Shown here piece by piece: positions 46,997 to 56,421 of a stretch of 64,000 nt of DNA. The DNA is from Labrys sp. KNU-23 (GTDB lineage: Bacteria > Pseudomonadota > Alphaproteobacteria > Rhizobiales > Labraceae), in assembly GCF_008330945.1 (NCBI RefSeq), contig NZ_CP043489.1, positions 744,001 through 808,000 of the forward strand, given 5' to 3'. Under the pieces are notes generated by a model. That model saw nothing but the letters and a program-made list of their open reading frames with translations, had not been told where the DNA came from and searched no databases. Position 1 is the stretch's first letter. Every line of letters starts with the position of its first letter. The translations under genes and the position numbers were made by a program.

Positions 46997-48556
46997 ATGC
47001 CCGCTCAACTGATCATCGTTGAAAAATCCAGCGATTTTCGCTGGTCCGTCCCCGGTATCCGCGTGATCACCGCGCAGGAATTCATCGCGGAGGGGCCGAG
47101 CCTGCTGCAGCGGCCGCGCCGCATCATCAATCTATGCCGCAGCTATGCCTATCTCAGCATCGGTTATTACGTATCCCTGCTCGCCGAGGCACGCGGCGAA
47201 CGGGTAACGCCGAGCATGGAGGCGATCACCGACTTGCAGGTCAAGGCGGTGCAGACCCAGAAGCTTGCCGGCCTGGAGCGTTGCCTCGGCCCGCTTGCCT
47301 CCGTGCCCCGGGCGGTGGAGGCGATGCGGATCCAGGTCTTTTTCGGCCAGGTCGATGATCGCGGCATCGAGGATCGTGGTCTGGCCGAGTTTGCCAGCCG
47401 CAGCTTCGAGCTGTTCCGATGCCCCCTGCTGGCGATCGACCTCGAGCGCCTGGACGGCGGTAGCGGCTGGAAGGTCGCCGCCCTGCGTCCGCTCGACCCG
47501 CGCGATGTCGACCCGACCCGTGACAGCCTGTTTCTCGATGGCCTTGCCCGCTTCTGCCGGCGTCCCTGGCGCCACACCCCCTCGACCAGCGGGCCACGCA
47601 TGGACCTGGCCATCCTGCACGATCCCAAGGATCCCCTGCCGCCTTCCAAGCTGAAGACCCTGCAGGCCATGGTGCGTATCGGCCAGGACATGGATATCGC
47701 CGTGGAGCTGATCGAGAAGAAGGACTATTCGCGCCTCACCCAGTTCGACGCCCTGTTCATCCGCGAGACCACGGCGATCGCGCACCACACCTTCCGTTTC
47801 GCGCGCAAGGCAGCCAGCGAGGGCATGCCGGTGATCGACGATCCCGGCTCGATCCTGCGTTGCACCAACAAGGCCTTCCTGTCCGAACTTCTCGCCGGCA
47901 ACGGTATCGCGACGCCCCGCACGCTCTTCCTCACCCGCCGCACACTGACGAGTTTCGAGACACAGTTGACCTATCCGGCGGTGCTGAAAGTGCCTGACGG
48001 AGCCTTCAGCCTCAGCGTGAAGAAGGCAGAGAATTGGCAGCAATTTCAAGAGATTGCCGCCAGCATGTTCAAGCAATCCGATCTCATCCTGGTGCAGGAC
48101 TATGTCTACACGCCCTTCGACTGGCGCATCGGCATTCTCGCAGGGGAGGTAATCTTCGCCGCTAAATATTTCATGTCCTCCGGCCACTGGCAGATCATCC
48201 AGCATGGCGAGGCCGGGGCCTATACCGAAGGCCGCACCCAGGCCGTGCCGGTCGAGGAGGTACCGCGCGAGGTGATCGAACCGGCGGTACGGGCGGCAGG
48301 GCTGATCGGCAACGGCCTCTACGGCGTGGACCTCAAGCAGACCAAAGCGGGGGTCGTGGTCATCGAGATCAACGACAATCCCAATATCGATCTCGGTCTG
48401 GAGGATGCCGCCGCCGGCGAGGGCGTCTATCGCAAGCTACTGTCCCACTTCCAGGCCCTGGTCGATGCCCGTCATCGCCCGCCCGCGCCGTCGCTCCCCT
48501 CCGGAGAAATCTCGCGGCCTCGACTGGTGCATAACCTGCGCGAGACCGGTTCCTGA
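46997..48556 (+). CDS. RimK-family ATP-grasp ligase with RLAN domain
   Basis: The 519-residue protein has an N-terminal RLAN domain (INLCRSYAYLSIGYYVSLLAEARG) and a C-terminal RimK-type ATP-grasp domain. The latter has FIRETTAIAHHTFRFARKA, the ATP-binding TYPAVLKVPDGAFSLSVKK, the metal-binding VVIEINDNPNID and GLYGVDLKQT. Such ligases form peptide bonds to amino acids or glutamate tails. With the preceding GNAT gene it matches predicted peptide-synthesis or protein-modification pairs described from comparative genomics. Confidence 0.92.
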   Translation: MPAQLIIVEKSSDFRWSVPGIRVITAQEFIAEGPSLLQRPRRIINLCRSYAYLSIGYYVSLLAEARGERVTPSMEAITDLQVKAVQTQKLAGLERCLGPLASVPRAVEAMRIQVFFGQVDDRGIEDRGLAEFASRSFELFRCPLLAIDLERLDGGSGWKVAALRPLDPRDVDPTRDSLFLDGLARFCRRPWRHTPSTSGPRMDLAILHDPKDPLPPSKLKTLQAMVRIGQDMDIAVELIEKKDYSRLTQFDALFIRETTAIAHHTFRFARKAASEGMPVIDDPGSILRCTNKAFLSELLAGNGIATPRTLFLTRRTLTSFETQLTYPAVLKVPDGAFSLSVKKAENWQQFQEIAASMFKQSDLILVQDYVYTPFDWRIGILAGEVIFAAKYFMSSGHWQIIQHGEAGAYTEGRTQAVPVEEVPREVIEPAVRAAGLIGNGLYGVDLKQTKAGVVVIEINDNPNIDLGLEDAAAGEGVYRKLLSHFQALVDARHRPPAPSLPSGEISRPRLVHNLRETGS

Positions 48557-48675
48557 GGCGGCAAATGCTACCGGCGTTGTGGCTTGCGCCCGCCTCCGAC
48601 AGGCTGTGACGGCACTGGCTGGCCACAGACCCGCCGCTGCCCATCGCGCCCGACATGCAAGATTGGTCTTGCTGC

Positions 48676-48810
48676 TTACAGGAGATGCACCAGCCCCTCA
48701 TGAAGGGCGATGATGAGCACGGCAAGCATCGCACTCACCGCCAGGAGGGCCGCGGCACTCGTCAATGCTCCCTGCAGAAAGACCGAAACGGCATTGGCTC
48801 GAAACGACAT
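48676..48810 (-). CDS. Small single-helix membrane protein
   Basis: A 44-residue open frame (MSFRANAVSVFLQGALTSAA... to LHEGLVHLL) encodes one membrane helix (about 18-38). AGGAGG lies six bases before the ATG at 48810, the best Shine-Dalgarno of the neighbourhood. The family is not recognised. Confidence 0.65.
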   Translation of the reverse strand: MSFRANAVSVFLQGALTSAAALLAVSAMLAVLIIALHEGLVHLL

Positions 48811-48927
48811 GGCAATCCTCCTGATGGAGAATGCAGTATCGGACCCCGATGCTTCCGGCCTCGGTCTGCCATGTAAAGTTTCGTTGCAGGTACTCAGGAG
48901 CACGCCAATGCGATGCGTCGGGCGCCT

Positions 48928-48996
48928 TCAGATGTCATAGCTGACATAATAGAGGCAGCAGGCCGAAGCCAAGGCGAACAGCAACGCATAAAACAT
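48928..48996 (-). CDS. 22-residue hydrophobic peptide ending YVSYDI
   Basis: The frame ATG to TGA encodes a single hydrophobic stretch beginning MFYALLFALAS and ending CCLYYVSYDI. An AGGG Shine-Dalgarno lies seven bases before the ATG, inside a hairpin (49001-49022). The last six residues resemble those of the peptide at 44693-44764. Supported by length, ribosome site and the shared ending; no family known to me. Confidence 0.5.
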   Translation of the reverse strand: MFYALLFALASACCLYYVSYDI

Positions 48997-49000
48997 GACA

Positions 49001-49022
49001 CGACCCTTTGTAACGAGGGTCG
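49001..49022 (-). promoter_or_regulatory. Hairpin covering the ribosome site of the 22-residue peptide
   Basis: CGACCCT (49022-49016 on the minus strand) pairs with AGGGTCG (49007-49001) across an eight-base loop. The 3' arm contains the AGGG ribosome-binding sequence, so the structure could hold translation off. Confidence 0.55.
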
Positions 49023-49272
49023 CATCATGCGCGGCAAACCTTTCCAGGACATGTCTGACCGGTGTCCGGATCGTGTTAAAGTGTTGCCTGATCCGTCAAG
49101 TTTGACCGGCCTGCGCATCACTTTGAAAATATGGGAAAAAAGAGATTAACGGCGCCTCCGTTTCGCCGTGGTGGAGCCGTTCGTGTTGGGGTACACGACG
49201 CACTTCCGCGCAGGCAGGAAAAAGTGCTTCCTGCTCTCCGGTCCAGTGAGCGCCCCTGCCGAAGAGCCCTTC

Positions 49273-52200
49273 TCAACCGCTCACGATCAGGTCGTTCTGC
49301 AGCCTGAGCTGCCCCTTGAACAGCATCACCGTCAGCACGTCGTCGAGCCGCTCCTTCAGCACGGAGCTGGTCGCCGCAAAGCCGAACAAGCGGGCGGCCG
49401 CCACGATCAGCGCGTCGCGAGGCGCCCCGTAATTGGCGGCAACCACAGTAAGAAAGGCGGCTTCGACCTCTTCATCGGGCAACATGTCGGGGCGTCGAAG
49501 GCCGGCGCTATCGACCACGGCGCGATCACGCAGAACCACCGTCGTTTCAGGCAGCTTGTAGAAAGGCCCGCCGACGATCTTGCCGGTAACACGGGCGACG
49601 TCGATGCCGTCCTGCACCGCTTCGCGCACTCGGTTGCCGGCCCGCGCCAAGCCGAAGGAATCGCGGATGCGCGCTACGATCTCCTGCTCATGCACCGGCC
49701 CCTCAACCTCAACCACGCCGACGACATAGGCCGCCATGCGCGCCGTCGGCACCTCGTGCAGTTCCGCCGTGCCCGCCACGCCCAGGCGCGCCTCGACATA
49801 GGGGCGCGCAGGCGAGGACGGTACGGGCTCCTCTGCGGGCGCGGCCGGCGGCGGCTGATCGGGCGGAGGCGGCAAAGGTTCGTCCGCCGCCTTATTTTCC
49901 GGCTCGGCCGACACGGCGAGTTCCTCGTCCCGCTTGCGCCAGGTAGCCTTCGCCCGTTCGATCGCGGCCTCGACCTTGCCGAGTTCCTCCTGGGGACGCA
50001 GATACCAGTCCGTCGACCAGATGCGATGGATCACCCAGCCCTGCCCTTCCAGCACATGCTGGCGCAGCCGGTCGCGGTCGCGAGCCGAACGCGAGGCATG
50101 ATACTGGGCGCCGTCGCATTCGATGCCGAGCAGGAAACGTTGCGGCCGATCCGGATCCACCACCGCGAGATCGACGAAGAAACCGGCGCTGCCGATCTGG
50201 TGTGCGATTTGATGCCCGCGTGCACGAAGCTGGCTGGCGACCTGTTCCTCGAACAGGGAATCAGGCGCCCTGCCGGTCTCGACGGTCTGATCGAGCCGGC
50301 CGGTCTCGGCAAAAGCGAGAAACAGCTTCAGCGCCGCGACGCCGCGGGCATTGGCACGCGTGAGATCGATATCCTCCCCTCGAATGGAAGAGAAGACTTC
50401 GCAGCGATATTTCGCCCGTGAGATCAGCACGTTGAGCCGCCGCTCGCCGCCGTCGAGATTGAGCGGGCCGAAGCTCATGGCGAGATACCCCTCCGCACTG
50501 CGGCCATAGCCCACCGAAATGAAGATGACGTCGCGCTCGTCGCCCTGGATATTCTCCAGGTTCTTGACGAAAAAGGGCTCGTTGCCTTCCCTGTTGAAGA
50601 AAACCTCGGTGGTGGGATTGGCTCGCCGGAGGAGTTCGAGTTCCTTGAGGATGGCCTGGCGCTGCGCCACCGAGAAGGTGGCGACCCCGAGCGACTGCGA
50701 GGCGCGATGGCGGGCATGCGCCATGATCGCCTGTGCCACGATCCGAGCTTCCTCGGCATTGGTGCGGCTGTTGCCGCGATCGTAGATGGCTTTGGGCAGG
50801 TAGCGGAAGATCAGGCCCACGGCCTCCGCCCCTCCCGCGCCGCCGCCAGGAAGCCGGCCACCGGCATGGGGGCTCGGCACCACCATAAGCCGGTTGTCGT
50901 AGAACTCACGATTGGACACGGCGATCAGCGACTGGTGCCGGGAGCGATAGTGCCAGTTGAGCTGGCGATAGGGCATGCCCTTGGCGAGGCAGAGATCGAG
51001 GACGCTTTCGGCATCGCTCGCCTTGAAGGTCTCCTCGTCCCCTTCCTCTTCCGGCATATCACCCGTCAGCTTGGCGAAGAAGCGCGTCGGCGGCAATTGG
51101 CGCTCGTCGCCGACCACGACGAGTTGGGAGGCCCTTGCCGCCGCACCGAGAGCGTCGACCGGCTCGACCTGGGAGGCCTCGTCGATGACCAGCAGATCGA
51201 AGGCAAGCGCCCCCGGCTTGAGAAACTGGCTGATGGAGAGCGGGCTCATCATCATCACCGGTTTCAATTGCTGGATGGCGGGGCCGGCCTTGTCGAGCAA
51301 TTGGCGGATCGGCAAATGGTTGCGCTTCTTGGCGAACTCGCCATTGAGCACGCCGAGCGGGCCGATCCCGCCGGCCGAAGCCGGGCGTTCGCGCAGATGC
51401 TTGAGGGCCACGCTCTCGCGTGCCAGGGCGATGCGCGCCCGGTCGAGCGTGCGGAAATGCTCGACCGTGCGGTTCTGTAACTCGCCGTCGAAACGCTTGA
51501 GAGCGGGATGCCGGGTGAAAAGGTCTTCGCGCAAAGCCTCGTAATAGGCCCGCTCGAAGGTCACCACCAGCCTGTCGCCTGGAATGCGACCGACGAGCAA
51601 GCCGTCGACTAGAGCACCCAGACCTGCTTCTCCAGCCACGCGGCAACGATGGGTGAACGCGATCCAGCGGGTCACGCTCTCGAGATTGGCCAGCCAGAGG
51701 CGCAATTGGCGCGCGAGAGCCGCGACCTCCAGGTCCGCGCAATCGGCGATGCCGTGACCGCCCTCCAAATCATAGTCGAGGAAATTGCTGAGCGTCTTCA
51801 GATCCTCGAACAGCCGCGGCACGCTTTGCACGATCACTGTGCCCATGGCCCCCAGATCGCGACCGCGCGACCGTGCCGCCAGCCGATCCAGGAAATCAGG
51901 AGCGAGCGCCGGATGCCGATGGTCCCGCCACCAGTCGGTTATGCCCTGCAGTCTGTCCCAATCGCTCTTGTCTCCCGCCCAGAGCGCACCGAAGGCACGC
52001 GAGCCCAAACCAGACTGGCTCTCGAAGCGGCGGCGAATATCCTGCGCCGATATCATGCCGTCGAGAAGCTGAAGGCGCTTGGCGAGATCGCCGGGCATCT
52101 CTATGGCGAGCAACGCCCTGAATTGCGCCTTGGCGCTACGGTAGCGTCCGGAGAAGAGGCGCAGGAAGGACGCACCGCGCGTGGCGAATTCCTCACGTAT

Positions 52201-54042
52201 GGGCCGCAGATCCGCCGTCCAGGCTTCAGCTCGATAGACCCGCGCCATCGCTTCGACGATCTTGCGATGAGCCCGGCCCAGGGCGACCAACTCGCCGAGG
52301 GTGCCGGCATCGTCGCGCCATAGCGGCTGGGCAAGAAGACTCCGGTCGGCATGGGCGGGCAGCGATGATGCTGCGCAGGTGGTGCGCCTGACGGCATCGA
52401 GATCGCGGATCGTCACCACGTCGAGCCCGAAATCCTGGATGATGCCGGTTGCAGCCTCTCCCACGGCTTCCAGATCCGCCTCGACGCTGCGCATCAGGCC
52501 AGCAAGTCGTTCGAGCTCGGCCGGATCAATGGCATCGCGCCTTACGCCGCGCCAGATGCTGGTGGCAGGGTCCCCCACCATGGCGAGGCGCTCGGCAAGT
52601 TCCGCCATCAGCTCCCGATTGGTGCGCGCCTGCTCCCTCGTCCATTGGCCAGCGCCCTCGACGGCAAAGCCGGCGAGCCCACCCGCCTCGCGCAGGGCAA
52701 CCAGTTGGCCCAGCAGCCGGTAGGGGCTGATGCCGCTCGGCCTTATCGGTTCATGCAGCATCGCCGCATGCCGATTGAGCTCAGCCTGGATCTCGGCCAG
52801 GCGCAAGGTCACGCCAGGATCCTGGACGGGCGCCTTCTGGGCAAGTTCGCGCGTTCGCCGCAACTCCTCCAGGAGCAGACGTTTATTGGCCTTGGTCGAG
52901 TGCAATTCGAGCGTCATTGGCCCGAGCCCGACCTGGCGCAACCGCCGATGCACCACGTCCAGCGCCGCCATCTTCTCCGCCGCGAACAGCACTTTCCTGC
53001 CCTGCAAGGCGGCCCCGGCAATGATGTTGGCGATGGTCTGGCTCTTGCCGGTACCAGGCGGCCCCTTGATCACCAGATGGCGCCCGCGCAGTACTTCCTC
53101 GATGGCGACGGCCTGGGATGAATCGGCGTCCAGCACGTGATTGAGCGCCGGCGGCGGTATCACCGGATCGATCGGCTGGCCGTCGGGAACGATCGGCTCA
53201 TGAGCCTCGAAGCCTTCCCCCAGCAGGGCCGCCACCGGACCTCGTTCATGAATGGCGCTGCCCTCAGGCCAATTTTCCGGATCGAGGTCGCGATACATCA
53301 GGAATTTGGCGAAGGAGAAGAAACCGAGCACCATCGCATCTGGCAACACCTGCCAGCGCGCTTTGCCGGAGACCGTCCTGGCGATCTCGGCGACATAGGC
53401 CGCAATGTCGACCTCGTCCTCGTCGGGAAAGTCTTCGATCACCAGGCCGAAATCGCCGCGCAACTTGGCCTGGATCGACAGGTTGGGAGAGGCCGGATCA
53501 CCTCGCGTTCGCAGGCTGAAGCGCTCGGCCGCGCTGGAACGCTCCAGACGCACGGGCAGAAGCACCAGCGGGGCATGGCGGGCGATGTCGGACTTGTCGT
53601 CCTCGTACCAACGCAGCAGACCGAAGGAGAGGTAGAGAATGTTGACGCCCTGCTCTTCTTCGATGGTCCGGGCATCGTACCAGATATCGAACAAGCGCTT
53701 CTGCAGGGCTTCGGTGGCCAGACGGGTCTGCAGCCGGTTGGGGGCCGGTGCCACGGCTTCGCCACCTGGCGCGGCATTGGCTGGCGCCGCCGGAGGGGCA
53801 GCCGTCCCCTCGATGGCCAGCTCGCCCTGCGCGGCCTCCTCCGGCTCGCGCCCGGGCAGGAAGGTGAGCGCCTTGCCTGCCGCCAGCAAATCATAGGTTT
53901 CGGGGGCCTTGGCTTCGATGATTTCGATGGTGCGCACGCCCTTGGTGCGCATCGGCAGGTTGATCAGCCGATTGCGCAGGCCGAGATCGAGCAGAGCCTG
54001 CCGCTGTTCCAGCAGGCGCCTGCGCACCGGATTTTCAGACAT
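49273..54042 (-). CDS. DUF4011-helicase-Vsr nuclease-DUF3320 protein (Hhe-like)
   Basis: This 1,589-residue protein has an N-terminal DUF4011 region (from LLDLGLRNRLINLP) and a superfamily 1 helicase with Walker A GPPGTGKSQ at 327-335, DEASQVEP near 953 and a SRAKYRCEVF motif near 1210. A Vsr/MTES_1575-type PD-(D/E)XK nuclease follows at about 1270-1360 (IECDGAQYHASRSARDRDRLR, HRIWSTDW), then a C-terminal DUF3320 region. That order is that of the single-gene Hhe anti-phage system as I remember it. No methylase or partner is adjacent. The ATG at 54042 is chosen by the family start. Confidence 0.88.
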   Translation of the reverse strand: MSENPVRRRLLEQRQALLDLGLRNRLINLPMRTKGVRTIEIIEAKAPETYDLLAAGKALTFLPGREPEEAAQGELAIEGTAAPPAAPANAAPGGEAVAPAPNRLQTRLATEALQKRLFDIWYDARTIEEEQGVNILYLSFGLLRWYEDDKSDIARHAPLVLLPVRLERSSAAERFSLRTRGDPASPNLSIQAKLRGDFGLVIEDFPDEDEVDIAAYVAEIARTVSGKARWQVLPDAMVLGFFSFAKFLMYRDLDPENWPEGSAIHERGPVAALLGEGFEAHEPIVPDGQPIDPVIPPPALNHVLDADSSQAVAIEEVLRGRHLVIKGPPGTGKSQTIANIIAGAALQGRKVLFAAEKMAALDVVHRRLRQVGLGPMTLELHSTKANKRLLLEELRRTRELAQKAPVQDPGVTLRLAEIQAELNRHAAMLHEPIRPSGISPYRLLGQLVALREAGGLAGFAVEGAGQWTREQARTNRELMAELAERLAMVGDPATSIWRGVRRDAIDPAELERLAGLMRSVEADLEAVGEAATGIIQDFGLDVVTIRDLDAVRRTTCAASSLPAHADRSLLAQPLWRDDAGTLGELVALGRAHRKIVEAMARVYRAEAWTADLRPIREEFATRGASFLRLFSGRYRSAKAQFRALLAIEMPGDLAKRLQLLDGMISAQDIRRRFESQSGLGSRAFGALWAGDKSDWDRLQGITDWWRDHRHPALAPDFLDRLAARSRGRDLGAMGTVIVQSVPRLFEDLKTLSNFLDYDLEGGHGIADCADLEVAALARQLRLWLANLESVTRWIAFTHRCRVAGEAGLGALVDGLLVGRIPGDRLVVTFERAYYEALREDLFTRHPALKRFDGELQNRTVEHFRTLDRARIALARESVALKHLRERPASAGGIGPLGVLNGEFAKKRNHLPIRQLLDKAGPAIQQLKPVMMMSPLSISQFLKPGALAFDLLVIDEASQVEPVDALGAAARASQLVVVGDERQLPPTRFFAKLTGDMPEEEGDEETFKASDAESVLDLCLAKGMPYRQLNWHYRSRHQSLIAVSNREFYDNRLMVVPSPHAGGRLPGGGAGGAEAVGLIFRYLPKAIYDRGNSRTNAEEARIVAQAIMAHARHRASQSLGVATFSVAQRQAILKELELLRRANPTTEVFFNREGNEPFFVKNLENIQGDERDVIFISVGYGRSAEGYLAMSFGPLNLDGGERRLNVLISRAKYRCEVFSSIRGEDIDLTRANARGVAALKLFLAFAETGRLDQTVETGRAPDSLFEEQVASQLRARGHQIAHQIGSAGFFVDLAVVDPDRPQRFLLGIECDGAQYHASRSARDRDRLRQHVLEGQGWVIHRIWSTDWYLRPQEELGKVEAAIERAKATWRKRDEELAVSAEPENKAADEPLPPPPDQPPPAAPAEEPVPSSPARPYVEARLGVAGTAELHEVPTARMAAYVVGVVEVEGPVHEQEIVARIRDSFGLARAGNRVREAVQDGIDVARVTGKIVGGPFYKLPETTVVLRDRAVVDSAGLRRPDMLPDEEVEAAFLTVVAANYGAPRDALIVAAARLFGFAATSSVLKERLDDVLTVMLFKGQLRLQNDLIVSG

Positions 54043-54130
54043 CGATTCGAACCCCTCCACGGCAAGTCTATACTCGCGGGGGTGCGATTTTCCAGCGTGA
54101 CACCACCAGCCGAGACGAAATACTTCACCA

Positions 54131-54172
54131 AAACGAAAACGGCGCGGCACCGGGGTGCTGCGCCGCTTCCTG
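54131..54172 (-). terminator. Terminator of the MHS transporter gene
   Basis: A GC-rich stem formed by GGCGCAGCACC and GGTGCCGCGCC on the minus strand is followed by GTTTTCGTTTT, just after the transporter stop. Confidence 0.7.
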
Positions 54173-54187
54173 CCATGCTCAGGACGA

Positions 54188-55972
54188 TCAGGACGGGATA
54201 TTGTCGAGATCGCGATCCTTGGTTTCGGGCACAAAGAGCATGCCGACGACGAAGCCCACTGCCGCAACGACGATCGGATACCACAGGCCGTAATAGAGAT
54301 CACCGCTGGCCGCCACCATGGCGAAAATCACGAAGGGTACCAGGCCGCCGAACCAGCCATTGCCGATATGGTAGGGCAAGGACATGCCGGTATAGCGGAT
54401 GCGGGTGGGATAGAGTTCCACCAGGGCCGCCGCCATCGGGCCATAGACCAACGTGACCAGGACGATCAGCGCGATCAGCATCAAAGCCAGCATCGGTTTG
54501 TTGATCCCGGCCGGGTCAGCCGGCGCCATCGCATAGGTGGTGGCGGTCTTGTCGGTACCATCCGGGTTTTTGACGACATTGCCGCCAGCATCCTTCACCG
54601 GCACCTGCTTTTCCGACACTGGATATTCGTGATCCTTCAAGGCCTTGTAGAGCGCCGTCGTGAACTCGGCTTTCTTGGCCTTGGCGGTGGCGGCGTCGAG
54701 CCCCGTCGCGACATAGGATGGGATCACGGTATCGCCGATCTTCACCGATGCCGGCGTTCCAGGCGCAGCGGCCTGATTGGTGTAGGACACCGAACTCGAG
54801 GCCAGGAAATTCTTGGCGACGTCGCAGGAGGAGGTGAACTTCACGGTGCCGATCGGATCGAACTGCACCGAACAATCGGCCGGATCGGCGATGACGGAGA
54901 CAGCCGATTTGGCGAGCGCCGCCTCGAGCGCCGGATTGGCGTAGTGGGTGATGGCCTTGAAGATCGGTTGATAGAACACCGCCGCCAGCAGGAAGCCCAG
55001 CAGCATGATCCATTTGCGGCCGATCCTGTCGGACAGCCCGCCGAAGAACACGAAGAGCGGCAGGCCGACGACGAGAGCGACGCCCAGCAGAAGCGAGGCG
55101 GTGGTCAGGTCGACGCGCAAGGTCTTGGTCAGATAGAGCAAGGCGTAGAACTGCCCGGAATACCAGACGACGGCCTCGCCCGCGACCATGCCGAACAGGG
55201 CGATCAGGCCGATCTTGAGGTTGGACCACTTCAGGAAGGCCTCGCTCAGGGGCGCCTTGGACGTGGCCCCTTCCTCCTTCATCTTGACGAAGGACGGGCT
55301 TTCCGCGAGCTGCATGCGGATCCAGACTGAAACCAGCAGCAGGATGATCGAGATCCAGAAGGGGATGCGCCAGCCCCAGGCACTGAAGGCAGCATCACTC
55401 ATATATTGCCGGATCAGCAGAATGATGACCAATGAGAGCAGCAGGCCACCGGTCGCCGTCGCCTGGATCCAGCCGGTATAGAGGCCGCGTTTGCCGGCCG
55501 GTGCATGCTCGGCCACATAGGTCGCGGCGCCGCCATATTCGCCGCCGAGAGCCAATCCCTGCACGATGCGCAGCGCAATCAGAATGGTGGGGGCGATGGC
55601 GCCGACGCCGAGATTTTGTTCGCACCAGGCATAGCTGGGCAGCAGGCCGACCAGAAAGGTCGAAGCGCCCATGAGCGTGATGGTGACCAGAAAGGTATAT
55701 TTGCGCCCGACCAGATCCCCCACGCGACCGAAGACGAGGGCACCGAAGGGCCGGACGATGAAGCCCGCCGCCCAGGCCAGCAATGTGGCGAGGAAGCTTG
55801 CAGTCTCGCTGAGCGAAGAAAAGAAATGGGCGGCGATATAGGTCGCCAATGAACCATAAATGAAGAAATCATACCATTCGAAAGCCGTGCCCAGAGAAGA
55901 GGCGAAGATAACCTTCTTGTCTTCCCTGCTCATCGGCGCCGAAGGGTCCACACTTGCCGTACTGACTGACAT
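54188..55972 (-). CDS. MFS transporter, metabolite:H+ symporter (MHS) family
   Basis: The 594-residue protein has twelve membrane helices with the MHS signatures SSLGTAFEWYDFFIYG, the loop 2-3 motif GRVGDLVGRKYTF, and RIVQGLALGGEYGGAATYVAEHAP. MHS carriers import organic acids, betaines or shikimate with protons. An unusually long periplasmic loop of about 150 residues (roughly 365-515) with two cysteines separates two late helices. The substrate is unknown. It is divergent from the binding-protein/caspase gene. Confidence 0.9.
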   Translation of the reverse strand: MSVSTASVDPSAPMSREDKKVIFASSLGTAFEWYDFFIYGSLATYIAAHFFSSLSETASFLATLLAWAAGFIVRPFGALVFGRVGDLVGRKYTFLVTITLMGASTFLVGLLPSYAWCEQNLGVGAIAPTILIALRIVQGLALGGEYGGAATYVAEHAPAGKRGLYTGWIQATATGGLLLSLVIILLIRQYMSDAAFSAWGWRIPFWISIILLLVSVWIRMQLAESPSFVKMKEEGATSKAPLSEAFLKWSNLKIGLIALFGMVAGEAVVWYSGQFYALLYLTKTLRVDLTTASLLLGVALVVGLPLFVFFGGLSDRIGRKWIMLLGFLLAAVFYQPIFKAITHYANPALEAALAKSAVSVIADPADCSVQFDPIGTVKFTSSCDVAKNFLASSSVSYTNQAAAPGTPASVKIGDTVIPSYVATGLDAATAKAKKAEFTTALYKALKDHEYPVSEKQVPVKDAGGNVVKNPDGTDKTATTYAMAPADPAGINKPMLALMLIALIVLVTLVYGPMAAALVELYPTRIRYTGMSLPYHIGNGWFGGLVPFVIFAMVAASGDLYYGLWYPIVVAAVGFVVGMLFVPETKDRDLDNIPS

Positions 55973-56421
55973 CGATGCTCTCCCCGCCGGCCGGGCACAG
56001 CCCAGCGCACCCGTGCCGGATGTCGTGTTTCCTCATCGGCCGTTGACCGGTCCGTTGTCGGCTTTGATGCCGGTGGACGATGCCTGAAACGCAGGATTCC
56101 CCAGACGACCGTCGCGCTGTTCAATCAAGCTTCGGCACGCGCCGGCGACTCTGTCCGGAAAAACCACGGGCCCGAATTCGAACGGTTTCATAGATACTTG
56201 GCAGCGTCAAATCGTGATTCGAGTTATACTTAGCGACGTCAAGGCGCTTGACTTCCTGGACCAGGCATCATGCTCGCCGCTCCCCTGCTACACCGACGAG
56301 AACACACAGGCGGCCGGGTCGTCGCGTGTTACCAGCGTGATTGCCGCAACCGGTTGCCATGTCTTATGATGCATCACAACCTATGGTTGAGATATTTCCG
56401 GACATCGAGAGGAACCCCGCT
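55973..56421. promoter_or_regulatory. Divergent promoter region with a palindrome
   Basis: About 450 bases separate the MHS transporter from the caspase-fusion gene. A perfect GTCAAG-GCG-CTTGAC palindrome lies at 56238-56252. Nothing else is evident. Confidence 0.35.
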
